A stretch of DNA of 64,000 nt from an uncultured Spirochaetales bacterium (GTDB lineage: Bacteria > Spirochaetota > Spirochaetia > Sphaerochaetales > Sphaerochaetaceae): NCBI GenBank assembly GCA_944388965.1, contig CALXKL010000008.1:27438-91437 (forward strand), given 5' to 3'. Shown piece by piece: positions 49,397 through 58,347 of the stretch (the stretch's first letter is position 1; each line of letters begins with the position of its first letter). A program made the translations under genes and the position numbers. The notes under the pieces are model-generated. The model made no database searches. It saw only the letters and a program-made list of their open reading frames with translations, and was not told the DNA's origin.

Positions 49397-51632
49397 AGAC
49401 TATCTGGCATGTCTCAACGGACCTCAGAGGGAGGCCGTGCTCGACTACGACCATCACCTGCTCGTGCTGGCTGGGGCGGGGTCGGGCAAGACCCGTGTCA
49501 TAACCACGAAGATCGTGCATGCCATCCGGCAGATGGGATTTGCTCCATGGCAGATACTTGCCGTCACGTTCACCAACAAGGCCGCCAAGGAGATGCGGGG
49601 CAGAGTCGAGGCCATGCTGGGTGACGGGTACGATATCTCTTCGCTGGAGATGAAGACGTTCCATTCCTATGGCGCAGGACTTCTCCGCCGCAACGCCGCC
49701 AGGATAGGCTACACGTCGTCATTCAACATCTATGATGACAGCGACAGCCAGAGCCTGATGGCCTCCCTGTTCCCGGACGACAGCAGACAGATCATACGCG
49801 AGTACTGCAGGAGGATCTCCCTGCTCAAGGACAAGGGTATACTTCCGGACCAGGAGAGCAGGGAGCTCGACATGGCCGAAGAGCAGCTTCCGGGTCTCAG
49901 GATGCATTTCAGGATGTACCAGAAGAGTCTCCAGGCCAACCAGTGCATGGACTTCTCCGACCTGATACTCAGGGCGAACGGACTGCTGGAGACGGACGAG
50001 GAGGTGAGAGAACACCTTCACAGAAGATATCGTCTCATACTCGTCGACGAGTATCAGGATTCCAACGGCAGCCAGTTCGAAATGCTGCACAGCCTCGTCG
50101 GAGACAGGACGCAGCTGGTCGTGGTGGGAGATGACGACCAGAGCATCTACCGCTTCCGCGGGGCGGAGATCGGCAACATCCTCCACTTCAGTGACGACTA
50201 TCAGAACGTGAGGACGATAAAGCTCGAGGAGAACTACCGCTCCACAAAGAGCATAATAGCCCTTGCCTCGAACCTCATCAGCCATAATCGTACGCGTCAT
50301 GAGAAGACGCTGTTCACGAACAACGAGGAGGGTGCAAGACCGCGGCTGCTCAACTGCTACAACGAGAGCGACGAGGCGTTGCAGATCGCCTCCATCATCC
50401 TCAAGGACCTTGGAAGGAAGGACACCGCCATCCTGTTCAGGACCAACGCGCAGTCACGGGCGTTCGAGACCACGCTATCGGGCCTCAAGGTCGCCTACCA
50501 GCTCGTAGGCGCACTGCGCTTCTATGAGCGAGAGGAGATCAAGGACATGCTTTCGGTCTTCTCCCTCATGATCAATCCGCACGACTCGGTATCATACCAG
50601 AGGGTCATAAACAAGCCTGCACGTGGAATCGGCAGACAGAGCGTCCAGAAGATACTCTCGCTGGACGGGGACACCATAAGGGCCACCAGGAACGCCATTG
50701 AATCGGGCATTCTGACAAAGGGGGCGCTCAAGGGCGCCGAAGAGTTCGTGGCCGCCTACGACGAGGCGATGGCGATGCTTTCCAAGGGCGCCCAGCTGGG
50801 TGAGGTGGCCAACTGCTGTATACACAGGTTCGGATTCTGGGACCATTACAGTGCAGAGAGCGACATTGCGACCAGGCGGACGAGGATGGAGAACCTCAAC
50901 GCCCTCGTCACCGCCATCGGGGAGTTTCCGCCGTCGATCGAGGGCCTTGCGTCGTTCCTCGAGTCGATCACGCTCGATTCAAGCGCGATTCCGGGCGATG
51001 AAGGCACACAGCGCATAAGTCCGGACAAGTCGGTCGTGAAGCTGATCACGATGCACAACACCAAGGGCCTGGAGTTCGACACGGTCTTCGTCACCGGACT
51101 CGAGGACGACATCATCCCCGGCAACCGTAGCGGTCAGAGCGATGCCGATGTCGAGGAGGAGAGGAGGATATTCTACGTGGCCGTGACGCGGGCCAGGAAG
51201 GAGCTTTACCTGTCCTGGGCCAAGGGGCGCCAGCAGTGGGGGCAGTTCGCGCTCCAGTATCCGACCCGCTTCCTGCGCGACATTCCGTCGGACTGCTACG
51301 AAGGCTCCCTTGTCGACAGCAGGACAGTCACGCACAGCGCCTCGTCCTACACGAACCGCTATGGCTGGACCAGCAGGTCATCGCAGGCTGCGCATGGCAC
51401 CGGCAACATCTTCCCCGAACCTCCGGCGAAGAGTGTGGAGAGGAAGCGCAACGACACGAAGTTCTCGGTCGGGGACAGCGTGATGTCGCCGGACTACGGG
51501 AGGGGAAGCATCGTCAGCTGCGACGTGCGTGGCGACAAGACCATCATCCGCGTCTCATACGACAGCGGTCGCAAGGCCATATACAACACCGCATTCTGCA
51601 ATCTCAGGAAGATCGTGGATGAGGACAGGTGA
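49389..51632 (+). CDS. UvrD/PcrA-type DNA helicase
   Basis: The 747-residue SF1A helicase unwinds DNA 3'-5' in repair and replication. Motif I is GAGSGKT at residues 29-35; motif Ia FTNKAAKEM, motif II VDEYQDSN, motif III GDDDQSIYRFRGA, motif IV, motif V TMHNTKGLEFDTVF and motif VI VAVTRARKELY follow in order. The C-terminal tail (KFSVGDSVMSPDYGRGSIVS) is a Tudor-like domain that binds RNA polymerase in PcrA/UvrD. It overlaps rimO by 8 bases. Confidence 0.95.
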   Translation: MIEDYLACLNGPQREAVLDYDHHLLVLAGAGSGKTRVITTKIVHAIRQMGFAPWQILAVTFTNKAAKEMRGRVEAMLGDGYDISSLEMKTFHSYGAGLLRRNAARIGYTSSFNIYDDSDSQSLMASLFPDDSRQIIREYCRRISLLKDKGILPDQESRELDMAEEQLPGLRMHFRMYQKSLQANQCMDFSDLILRANGLLETDEEVREHLHRRYRLILVDEYQDSNGSQFEMLHSLVGDRTQLVVVGDDDQSIYRFRGAEIGNILHFSDDYQNVRTIKLEENYRSTKSIIALASNLISHNRTRHEKTLFTNNEEGARPRLLNCYNESDEALQIASIILKDLGRKDTAILFRTNAQSRAFETTLSGLKVAYQLVGALRFYEREEIKDMLSVFSLMINPHDSVSYQRVINKPARGIGRQSVQKILSLDGDTIRATRNAIESGILTKGALKGAEEFVAAYDEAMAMLSKGAQLGEVANCCIHRFGFWDHYSAESDIATRRTRMENLNALVTAIGEFPPSIEGLASFLESITLDSSAIPGDEGTQRISPDKSVVKLITMHNTKGLEFDTVFVTGLEDDIIPGNRSGQSDADVEEERRIFYVAVTRARKELYLSWAKGRQQWGQFALQYPTRFLRDIPSDCYEGSLVDSRTVTHSASSYTNRYGWTSRSSQAAHGTGNIFPEPPAKSVERKRNDTKFSVGDSVMSPDYGRGSIVSCDVRGDKTIIRVSYDSGRKAIYNTAFCNLRKIVDEDR

Positions 51633-51639
51633 AAGACGA

Positions 51640-51664
51640 GACCGGCACCAGAGAGGAGCCGGTC
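51640..51664. terminator. hairpin between helicase and histone-like gene
   Basis: GACCGGC (51640-51646) and GCCGGTC (51658-51664) form a 7-base stem between convergent genes. T-tracts are weak on both strands. Confidence 0.5.
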
Positions 51665-51695
51665 CCTATCGTTCATGATTGCAGCTGTGGATGAA

Positions 51696-51872
51696 TCACT
51701 CGGCCGTCTTGGCGTCCTGGATCTCCTTCCTTCTCTCCTTGCAGAGCTTTGCAATCTCGGCCAGGGCCTTCCTCGCCCTCGCCGCAGAGGCCTTGACGCC
51801 CTTCGCCTCGAACTTGCCGGACTCGGCGACATAGATCTCAAACTGTTCCAACAACTGCTCGTGTAGTGTCAT
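51696..51872 (-). CDS. histone H1-like DNA-binding protein
   Basis: A 58-residue protein on the minus strand, ATG 51870-51872 to TGA 51696-51698. The start MTLHEQLLEQFEIYV is amphipathic; the middle FEAKGVKASAARARKALAEIAKLCKERRKEIQDAK is rich in Lys, Arg and Ala. It closely resembles the short histone H1-like/Hc1-type proteins of spirochaetes and chlamydiae, which compact DNA. AAGGAG lies 13 bases before the start, and a good promoter at 51919-51946 supports expression. It is easily missed because of its length. Confidence 0.8.
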   Translation of the reverse strand: MTLHEQLLEQFEIYVAESGKFEAKGVKASAARARKALAEIAKLCKERRKEIQDAKTAE

Positions 51873-51918
51873 GTGTCTTTCAATGCTCCTTGTGATCTGT
51901 TCGTTGAATTTACTGACA

Positions 51919-51946
51919 GATTAACATATTTCCACCCCATTGCAAT
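51919..51946 (-). promoter_or_regulatory. promoter of the histone H1-like gene with inverted repeat
   Basis: On the minus strand TTGCAA (51946-51941), a 16-base spacer and TAATCT (51924-51919) form a promoter about 47 bases before the start. ATTGCA (51940-51945) and TGCAAT (51955-51960) make an inverted repeat that covers the -35 box and could be an operator. Confidence 0.55.
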
Positions 51947-52138
51947 AAGAAAATGCAATGAAAACGGGCTTGAAATGAGAAAAATGTAATTTTTTGCCCA
52001 TATCGACCCCTTTTGGACGCGTCCCACTTGCCATGGTGGCCTTCTTTGCCGGTGCCCACCACGGGTCGCGAATCGGCCTCGTCAGACCGTCTTCGGCCTG
52101 CCTGTGATGAGACCGGTCACATTTTCCTCAAGACGCAT

Positions 52139-53098
52139 TCATGTGGTGGAGAATTCAAGGTTCGGATATATCCTCTCCAGCCGCTGATCCGGGAAGCGGG
52201 AATCCATCAGCTCGTCCATCCAGCCCGAGGCCGGCCTTCCCTCGACCCTCTCGTACCATCTGTGGACTGCCAGGCCAGATACTATGGAGTTGAAGATCAT
52301 GAACACCAGAAGGATCCAGACCAGCGTCTTGCCGATCCTGTTGGGTATCTTCAGCACCCAGACCGAGAAGCGCGGATAGACCGACTTGATCCAGAAGACT
52401 CCCAGGAAGCCCCAGAATACCGAATACAGCAGACAGATTCTTCCGTTGATGTTCAGCGGCACATTGGAGTAGTCCCAGCTGGTGGAGCCGAACACCATCT
52501 CCTGGAAATAGGAACATGCATACTCCACGACGCTTCCGGTGATGAATCCTCCGATGAAGGAGTAAATAGGGGAGCGGTTGCGGTATTCGTACAGCGTCGC
52601 CGACAAGCACAGCGCCCCAAGTCCATACACCAGGTTGAACGGGCCGTACACCAGGCCGGAGCGGCTCTCGAAGTACCCATGGCGGATGAAGCACCACAGC
52701 AACTCGACCACGACGCCGGCGAAGGAGCCGACGAAGAGGATTATGAAGAGCTTGTAGAAGTTCATCCCGCGGGCGAAGTGGTTGGCCTTCCTCTCCCTGT
52801 AGTCGATCGTGCCGTTCGCCGGGGCCCTGGAGATGTTGAACAGCAGCTTCTTCTCGCTGTTCTGCGTGTCCTTCATGCGGGCCTTCAGCTCGTCGGAGGC
52901 TTCGGAAAGGTATCTTGCCCAGTCCTTTGCGGCCTCCTCCTGCTCATCAAGCTGCCTGACGGTGTTGGCGATTCTCTTGTAAAGTCTCTGCTGCTCCTTG
53001 TCAGACAGCGTGTCGATGTTGGCAAGCGAGTCGTAGTAGCCGTTGAGCCGGCTTTCCAGCTTCATCTGTCTTGGTGTCGGGTCTCTGTCCATGCACAT
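52139..53098 (-). CDS. CmpB-type putative membrane protein (ABC-transporter type IV family)
   Basis: The 319-residue protein has a soluble coiled-coil N-terminus of about 110 residues (LSDKEQQRLYKRIANTVRQLDEQEEAAKDWARYL) and then six predicted helices. In the membrane part, VELLWCFIRHGYFESRSGLVYGPFNLVYGLGAL is the signature of the PF06541 family, proteins often named putative ABC transporter permease, whose function is unknown. The coiled-coil extension is not usual for the family and may bind a partner. The gene is divergent from ldhA. Confidence 0.78.
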   Translation of the reverse strand: MCMDRDPTPRQMKLESRLNGYYDSLANIDTLSDKEQQRLYKRIANTVRQLDEQEEAAKDWARYLSEASDELKARMKDTQNSEKKLLFNISRAPANGTIDYRERKANHFARGMNFYKLFIILFVGSFAGVVVELLWCFIRHGYFESRSGLVYGPFNLVYGLGALCLSATLYEYRNRSPIYSFIGGFITGSVVEYACSYFQEMVFGSTSWDYSNVPLNINGRICLLYSVFWGFLGVFWIKSVYPRFSVWVLKIPNRIGKTLVWILLVFMIFNSIVSGLAVHRWYERVEGRPASGWMDELMDSRFPDQRLERIYPNLEFSTT

Positions 53099-53195
53099 AG
53101 GATAACCTCTTATGACGAAAAGAGAAACAGATGATCCGGAAAAGAGCTTGCCGATTTGCCGTGGTATTATTATTCATGTGGCAGGAGGAGAGAAG

Positions 53196-54176
53196 ATGAA
53201 GATAGTACTTTTCGATACCAAGTCCTATGACAGGAAGCATTTCGATGATGCGAACAGGCAATACGGCTACGAGATCGTCTATCATGAGCCGGAGCTGAAC
53301 GTCCACACGGCCGTGATGGCCCGAGGCGCCGACGTCGTGTGCCCGTTCGTGAACTGCACGGTCGACAGACCTGTCATAGACATCCTTTCGGATCTGGGCG
53401 TGAAGCTGATCGCCATGCGCTCGGCCGGATTCAACAACGTGGATTACAAGTATGCCCTTGAAAAGGGGATTGCAGTGGTGAGGGTGCCTGCATACAGCCC
53501 GTATGCGGTGGCCGAGCACTCCTTTGCCATGCTCCTGGCACTTGTCAGGAAGCTTACGCATGCCTATGTGCGCACCCGCGAGTTCAACTTCTCGCTTACA
53601 GGACTGGTTGGCATGGACCTGCATGGAAAGACCTTCGGCGCCGTCGGAACCGGAAAGATCGGCCGTGTCGCGATCGACATCGCCCGCGGCTTCGGCATGA
53701 GGATACTGGCATACGACCCGTATCCCGCCCAGCTTGAAGGGGTGCAGTATGTCGACCTCGAGACGCTGCTCAGGCAGTCGGACGTCGTCTCGCTCTACTG
53801 CCCGCTCACGAAGGAGAACACCCATATGATCGACGAGAAGACGCTGTCCATCATGAAGGACACGGCCTATCTGGTGAACACCTCCCGCGGTGCGCTGATT
53901 GACTCCGAGGCTCTTCTTGAGAAGCTCAAGGAGAGACGTCTTGCCGGAGCGGCGCTGGACGTGTACGACGAGGAGGCCGGCATCTTCTACACCGACCAGA
54001 GCGACCTGGGGATCCAGGACGACACCCTTGCCCGTCTGATCAGCATGCCCAACGTGCTGATCACATCCCACCAGGGATATCTCACCGAGGAGGCCCTGGA
54101 GGCGATCAGCCGGACGACGCTTGGCAACGTGAAGGAATTCGAGGAGGGCAGGCCTCTTACAAACCAGGTCAAGTGA
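53196..54176 (+). CDS. ldhA: D-lactate dehydrogenase (2-hydroxyacid dehydrogenase)
   Basis: The 326-residue protein reduces pyruvate to D-lactate with NADH, recycling NAD in fermentation. It has the LdhA-type RSAGFNNVDYKYA segment, the Rossmann motif GTGKIGRVAIDIARGFGM, catalytic Arg in NTSRGALIDSEAL, Glu in DVYDEEAGIFY and His in TSHQGYLTEEAL. ATG 53196 is set by GGAGGAG 5 bases upstream; the longer frame to 53112 overlaps the promoter. It is a monocistronic unit between divergent and convergent neighbours. Confidence 0.93.
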   Translation: MKIVLFDTKSYDRKHFDDANRQYGYEIVYHEPELNVHTAVMARGADVVCPFVNCTVDRPVIDILSDLGVKLIAMRSAGFNNVDYKYALEKGIAVVRVPAYSPYAVAEHSFAMLLALVRKLTHAYVRTREFNFSLTGLVGMDLHGKTFGAVGTGKIGRVAIDIARGFGMRILAYDPYPAQLEGVQYVDLETLLRQSDVVSLYCPLTKENTHMIDEKTLSIMKDTAYLVNTSRGALIDSEALLEKLKERRLAGAALDVYDEEAGIFYTDQSDLGIQDDTLARLISMPNVLITSHQGYLTEEALEAISRTTLGNVKEFEEGRPLTNQVK

Positions 54177-54243
54177 TTCCTGTGGCCATGTGACGGGCGT
54201 TCATGATCCGATGGACGCCCGGATGTCCGCCGATGCGATAACC

Positions 54244-55140
54244 TCAGCATAGAATGCGTTTCCATGCGTCGTAAAGGAAGGTCTGGACGGCGTCGGCATT
54301 GCATGAGACGACCACATCGATTCCGTTTCCCGGCTGGCGTCTGGCAAGATTCCCCTTCCTCTGGCCATCCTGGACGACTTCCAGCGACAGCATCTCCGTC
54401 TTGAAGAGCTGTGGGTGGGCAAGGTATGCAATCGTGGTGGGGTCGTGTAGATAGCAGCGGTCCCCGCCATGGAAGGCGATGTAGAAGCCAGTCATCGTCC
54501 TGTACTGTCCGTCATTCCATTTCCCGGTCTCTTCCTTTGACAGGAAGAGCGTCTGGGTCACATCCAGTGGGACCAGGACCAGATTTGGGACGCTGTCCAG
54601 GACGATCGATGCCGCCCTTGTGTCCTTGTATATGTTGGCCTCGGCCCATGGCGTGATGTTCCCATCCGTGTACACCGCTCCGCCCATGGAGACGACACGG
54701 GAGAACATCCTGTCGGGTCTGGACATCAGGAATGCTGCAAGATTGGTCATTGGACCAGTCGTGACGAGCGTGACGTCTTCATGCGTGTGAAGAATCCTGT
54801 CATAGAAGGCGACCACATCCTCGCTTATGATGCACTCGTCGAAAGGCGGAAGATCGACCCCGCCTATTCCGTTTTCCCCGTGTATTCGGTGCTGATAGGC
54901 CGTTGCCTCATAGACTTCGTACGAGTCGAGCGGGCATCGCAATCCCGTCACCACCGGGATGTCGTCGCATCCGAGGTGATGCAGGAGTGCGGCGCTGTTC
55001 CGGCAGCTTGTCCTGGTGGACACGTTGCCGAAGGTCGTGCTCACCGCCAGCAGGTTCAGCTCGCTTGAGCAGGAGAGTACGCAGGCAATGGCGAGTGCGT
55101 CGTCTATTCCGGTGTCAAGATCGAGGATGATGTCGTGCAT
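54244..55140 (-). CDS. nucleoside hydrolase (IunH family)
   Basis: The 298-residue enzyme splits the ribosidic bond of purine or pyrimidine nucleosides in salvage. The calcium site is DLDTGIDDALA at residues 7-17 (DxDxxxDD). VSTTFGNVSTRTSCRNSAALL near 35, VTTGPMTNLA near 128 and SMGGAVYTDGNITPWAEANIYKD near 150 are family blocks, and HDPTTIAYL near 238 carries the final active-site His and Asp. Substrate preference cannot be told. Confidence 0.93.
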   Translation of the reverse strand: MHDIILDLDTGIDDALAIACVLSCSSELNLLAVSTTFGNVSTRTSCRNSAALLHHLGCDDIPVVTGLRCPLDSYEVYEATAYQHRIHGENGIGGVDLPPFDECIISEDVVAFYDRILHTHEDVTLVTTGPMTNLAAFLMSRPDRMFSRVVSMGGAVYTDGNITPWAEANIYKDTRAASIVLDSVPNLVLVPLDVTQTLFLSKEETGKWNDGQYRTMTGFYIAFHGGDRCYLHDPTTIAYLAHPQLFKTEMLSLEVVQDGQRKGNLARRQPGNGIDVVVSCNADAVQTFLYDAWKRILC

Positions 55141-55176
55141 GGGATGATTGTAGCAGAAAAGCCACGATGCAGCTTG

Positions 55177-56511
55177 TCAGTCCCTGACGACACGCCTGAT
55201 CTGCACGAAGTAGATGACGATGGCCACGATGCTCGTGAGGAATGCCGCGCTGGGCGTCACGAGCCAGATGCCGTCCAGCTGGAAGTTCTGGAGCACTAGC
55301 ATCATCAGCAGAGGGAAGACCAGGGCGCTGCAGATGGACAGGACGGTCGCCTCCTTGTTGTTGCCGATCGCCGACGAGAAGGACTGGCAGGCATAGCTTA
55401 TCCAGCGCACGAGGTAGGTGAACGCCATGATCGTGATGGCATGGATTGCAAGCTCGAGACTGGCGCTGTCCGTATGCAGGAAGAGCGAGAATATTCCGCC
55501 GGGGAAGACAAGCAGGAGCACTGTGAATGCGATGCACATCACCGCTATGGCGATGACGCAGTACAAGGCGATTCTTCTTACACGGTCCTTGCGTTCCGCT
55601 CCCCAGTTGTATCCTATCGCCGGCTGGAGCGAATCGAATACGCCGTACATGCCGGGCACTATGATTCCGTCTATGTTCATGAACACTCCGTAGATCGAGA
55701 CGGCGATGTCGCCGCCCCAGCGCAGCAGGAGGCTGTTCATGAGTATTGACGTGATCTTTCCCGAGATGTTGTTCAGGAAGTTGGGCAGTCCCTGTGCGAA
55801 GATGTCGGAGAGTGTGGACAGCGAAGGCCTGACACGTACGAAGCGTAGTGCCAGACGTCCTCTGATGAACGACCAGGCGCAGATGATGCATGCGATGCTC
55901 ATGCCGAGGCTGGTGCCTAGGGCCGCGAAGGCGATGCCCAGGTCGAGGACATACAGGAAGATGAACTCGAACAGCAGGCACAGCAGAGACATGACGATGT
56001 TCATCACCATCGAGAAGCGGACACGTCCGCATATCCTCAGGTAGTTGTCGAAGACGAATACCAGACAGGTTATCGGGCAGAATGCGGCATAGGTCCTCAG
56101 ATAGACCGTGGCGTCGTCCAGCAGCGACGTGTCGGCGCCCATCAGCGAGAACAGCAGCGGACATGCCGCGATGAGAATGAGGCTCGTGAGCAGACTCAGG
56201 AGCATCGCGGTGGCGACTGCCGTGGTGAATATCCTGTTGGCGCTCTCCGTCTTTCCTTCACCCAGCCGTATTGCGATCCTGACAGACGAGCCCACGGCGA
56301 CCATGTCCGCAAGGGCGAAGTTGATCAGTATCAGCGGCAGGGCGAGGTTGCCGGCTGCGAATGCCGTCTGGCCGATCAGCCGACCGATCAGAAGCATCTC
56401 GAGCGAGAAGTATATGTTGGATGCGATCATGCCGATCGCGCCTGGTATGGAGGCCTTGAAGAAGAGTCTCGAAGGCCTTGTGTATAGGAAGAAGTCCTGA
56501 TTTGAATGCAT
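55177..56511 (-). CDS. MATE family multidrug efflux transporter
   Basis: The roughly 444-residue protein has 12 predicted helices and MATE features such as SIPGAIGMIASNIYFSLEMLLIGRLIGQTA at the start, LFIYVLDLGIAFAALGTSLGMSIAC in the middle, and GYNWGAERKDRVRR near residue 290 (the usual Q/NxxGA(x) motif). It exports drugs or metabolites with sodium or protons. The MerR-type promoter at 56519-56549 drives it, with the -10 box overlapping ATG 56520, so ATG 56511 is preferred. Its neighbour MerR gene is divergent. Confidence 0.9.
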   Translation of the reverse strand: MHSNQDFFLYTRPSRLFFKASIPGAIGMIASNIYFSLEMLLIGRLIGQTAFAAGNLALPLILINFALADMVAVGSSVRIAIRLGEGKTESANRIFTTAVATAMLLSLLTSLILIAACPLLFSLMGADTSLLDDATVYLRTYAAFCPITCLVFVFDNYLRICGRVRFSMVMNIVMSLLCLLFEFIFLYVLDLGIAFAALGTSLGMSIACIICAWSFIRGRLALRFVRVRPSLSTLSDIFAQGLPNFLNNISGKITSILMNSLLLRWGGDIAVSIYGVFMNIDGIIVPGMYGVFDSLQPAIGYNWGAERKDRVRRIALYCVIAIAVMCIAFTVLLLVFPGGIFSLFLHTDSASLELAIHAITIMAFTYLVRWISYACQSFSSAIGNNKEATVLSICSALVFPLLMMLVLQNFQLDGIWLVTPSAAFLTSIVAIVIYFVQIRRVVRD

Positions 56512-56518
56512 GACTCCC

Positions 56519-56549
56519 ATTCAACACTATGGAGCGACTCCATAGTCAA
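56519..56549 (-). promoter_or_regulatory. MerR-type promoter/operator of the MATE gene
   Basis: On the minus strand TTGACT (56549-56544), a 19-base spacer and TTGAAT (56524-56519). The spacer nearly coincides with a perfect palindrome ACTATGGAG-CGA-CTCCATAGT (56526-56546). A 19-base spacer with a central dyad is the classic MerR arrangement, in which the regulator untwists DNA to align the boxes. Confidence 0.8.
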
Positions 56550-56566
56550 GTGATATGATGGAGGAC

Positions 56567-57394
56567 ATGAAGAACAATTCGGTCCTCTATACGCCACGCC
56601 AGGTCGCGACGTTCTATTCGATCCGCAAGGACACGCTGCTCTACTATGACAGGATCGGCCTTTTCCGGCCCGAGATCAGAAAGGAGAACGGATACAGATA
56701 CTATTCGGCCTCACAGCTTGCAGAGCTGGACACGATACTGACGCTCAGGGATCTCGACTTCCCCATCCCTGCGATAAAGGAGGCGCTCAAGGACCTGAAT
56801 CCCGGCTCGTTCGTCGAGCTGATGGAGAGGGAGGAGGAGAGCATACGTCGAAAGATAGACGCCTACGAGTCGCTCATGAAGGTCGTCCAGAGGATCCGCA
56901 GGGGTGTGTCCGACGCCTCGAAGGCGGAGAAGGGCAGACTGTACATCACACAGGAGAGCCGGACGTACATTCTCCGTGAGCCCATATCCGTATACGACCA
57001 GACGCACAGCGACGACGAGGAGTGGGAGAACGCATACCGTCGTCTGATCGCCACGGCAGACGGCAAGGCGATGATGAACGTGGGAAGCATCGTGCGTCTG
57101 GACGAGGCCAGGACGTATCTCGGATCGCTCTGCCGCGAAGTGTACATCACATATGCAAAGCCGACCCGGTGGAGCATCCCGGCAGGTCGTTATGCCTACA
57201 TGTACTTCCAGGGTTCGCTGTCTGGACTCAGGTCCTTCTACAGCGCGTTTCTGAAGGCCCTGGATGACGATGGCCTGGTTCCGGAGGGTTATATCTACGA
57301 GGAGCTCACGATATCCTCGCTCTCATCCAGGGACGAGAGCGAACATGTCACGAAGCTGATGGTGCGCCTCGAGGATTCCTCCGAGGATAAATGA
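56567..57394 (+). CDS. MerR family regulator with GyrI-like C-terminal domain
   Basis: The protein has an N-terminal MerR winged helix (YTPRQVATFYSIRKDTLLYYDRIGLFRPEIRKENGYRYY), a long dimerisation helix (residues about 75-110), and a C-terminal domain of about 150 residues resembling the GyrI/BmrR-type ligand domain. That suggests sensing of a lipophilic drug and control of the divergent MATE gene. TATGAT (56554-56559) is 7 bases before ATG 56567, giving 275 residues; ATG 56555 would add four residues. Ligand is unknown. Confidence 0.88.
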   Translation: MKNNSVLYTPRQVATFYSIRKDTLLYYDRIGLFRPEIRKENGYRYYSASQLAELDTILTLRDLDFPIPAIKEALKDLNPGSFVELMEREEESIRRKIDAYESLMKVVQRIRRGVSDASKAEKGRLYITQESRTYILREPISVYDQTHSDDEEWENAYRRLIATADGKAMMNVGSIVRLDEARTYLGSLCREVYITYAKPTRWSIPAGRYAYMYFQGSLSGLRSFYSAFLKALDDDGLVPEGYIYEELTISSLSSRDESEHVTKLMVRLEDSSEDK

Positions 57395-57431
57395 CGTGGC
57401 ATGGCGACGACGGTCCACCATACCCTTGATC

Positions 57432-58334
57432 CTATTTGCCGAGCATTCTCTCGATGTTGTCCAGCACCTTCCGGCTCATCAGGTCGTAGGCCTCCTCCGT
57501 CATGCCTGCCGAGGCATCCGGACACAGGACGTTCCGTCTGCCCTTGACTGCACTCCAGATGTCTCCGACGGCGCCTGATGTGTCGGCGACGAACGTGTTG
57601 GAATCATCCTGGATCCATTTCTCCAGGGCGTCCATGTCCGCGGCGGGGCCGATGGATGTGTTGATCATTATCTTGCCGTTCCCAAGGCGTTTGAACTGCT
57701 GTTCGTGAAGGAGGATCACGCCCTTGTTGAGGCAGGTGACAACCACCTGCGAGTGCTCCAGAAGGTCGTCGAGAGCCATGTAGTGCATCCCCTCGTCCTC
57801 GCATTCCTGCTTGACGGAGCGGGCGTAATACGAGATCTCGGCCCCCATCGCCTTGAGAAGCCTCGCGGTCATCCGGCCGCTGGTTCCGAAGCCGACGAAG
57901 CCTATTCTGAGTCCGGTGATCTCCTTCGGCCTGTCCCTCCACATCGGCCAGTCATAGCCATGCAGAATCCTCACGAGGGCGTAGACGACAAACTCCGTCA
58001 CACCCTTGTCTCCATAGTCCCTGATGCCGTACACGGTGATGCCGTGTTTCTCGGCGTAGTCTATGTCGACGTTGGCGCTCTCCTTGGAATAAAGCGAACA
58101 GCACATGCCTACGTACTTCAGATCCCTGCATCGGGACAGCACGGATGCCGGAACAGCCGGCTGGGTCCTGACAAGAAGCGCGTCCGCATCGCCGACCATG
58201 GCCACAAGTTCGTCCTCGTCCTGTGGAATGTGGTCGTAGCGTACGATCACTTCGGCGTATTCGCCAAGCTTATCCTCAGCCCATGGCTGGAGACCGATGG
58301 GACCGGCCTCCACGAGTTTCCTGAACTTCTCCAT
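57432..58334 (-). CDS. 2-hydroxyacid dehydrogenase family protein with altered active site
   Basis: The 300-residue protein has the D-isomer-specific 2-hydroxyacid dehydrogenase fold with the Rossmann motif GFVGFGTSGRMTARLLKAMG near residue 145. The catalytic Arg of the usual NTSRG is Ile (NTSIGPA), and the catalytic His of the usual TPHxAG is Asp (CPDASAGMTEEA). The start region (KYVGMCCSLYSKESANVDIDYA) also differs from the usual SxGxDNID. It may bind NAD(P) but not act as a classic dehydrogenase. It is 13 bases after the aspartate dehydrogenase-like gene in the same operon. Confidence 0.8.
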   Translation of the reverse strand: MEKFRKLVEAGPIGLQPWAEDKLGEYAEVIVRYDHIPQDEDELVAMVGDADALLVRTQPAVPASVLSRCRDLKYVGMCCSLYSKESANVDIDYAEKHGITVYGIRDYGDKGVTEFVVYALVRILHGYDWPMWRDRPKEITGLRIGFVGFGTSGRMTARLLKAMGAEISYYARSVKQECEDEGMHYMALDDLLEHSQVVVTCLNKGVILLHEQQFKRLGNGKIMINTSIGPAADMDALEKWIQDDSNTFVADTSGAVGDIWSAVKGRRNVLCPDASAGMTEEAYDLMSRKVLDNIERMLGK

Positions 58335-58347
58335 TCCCCGCTCTCCT

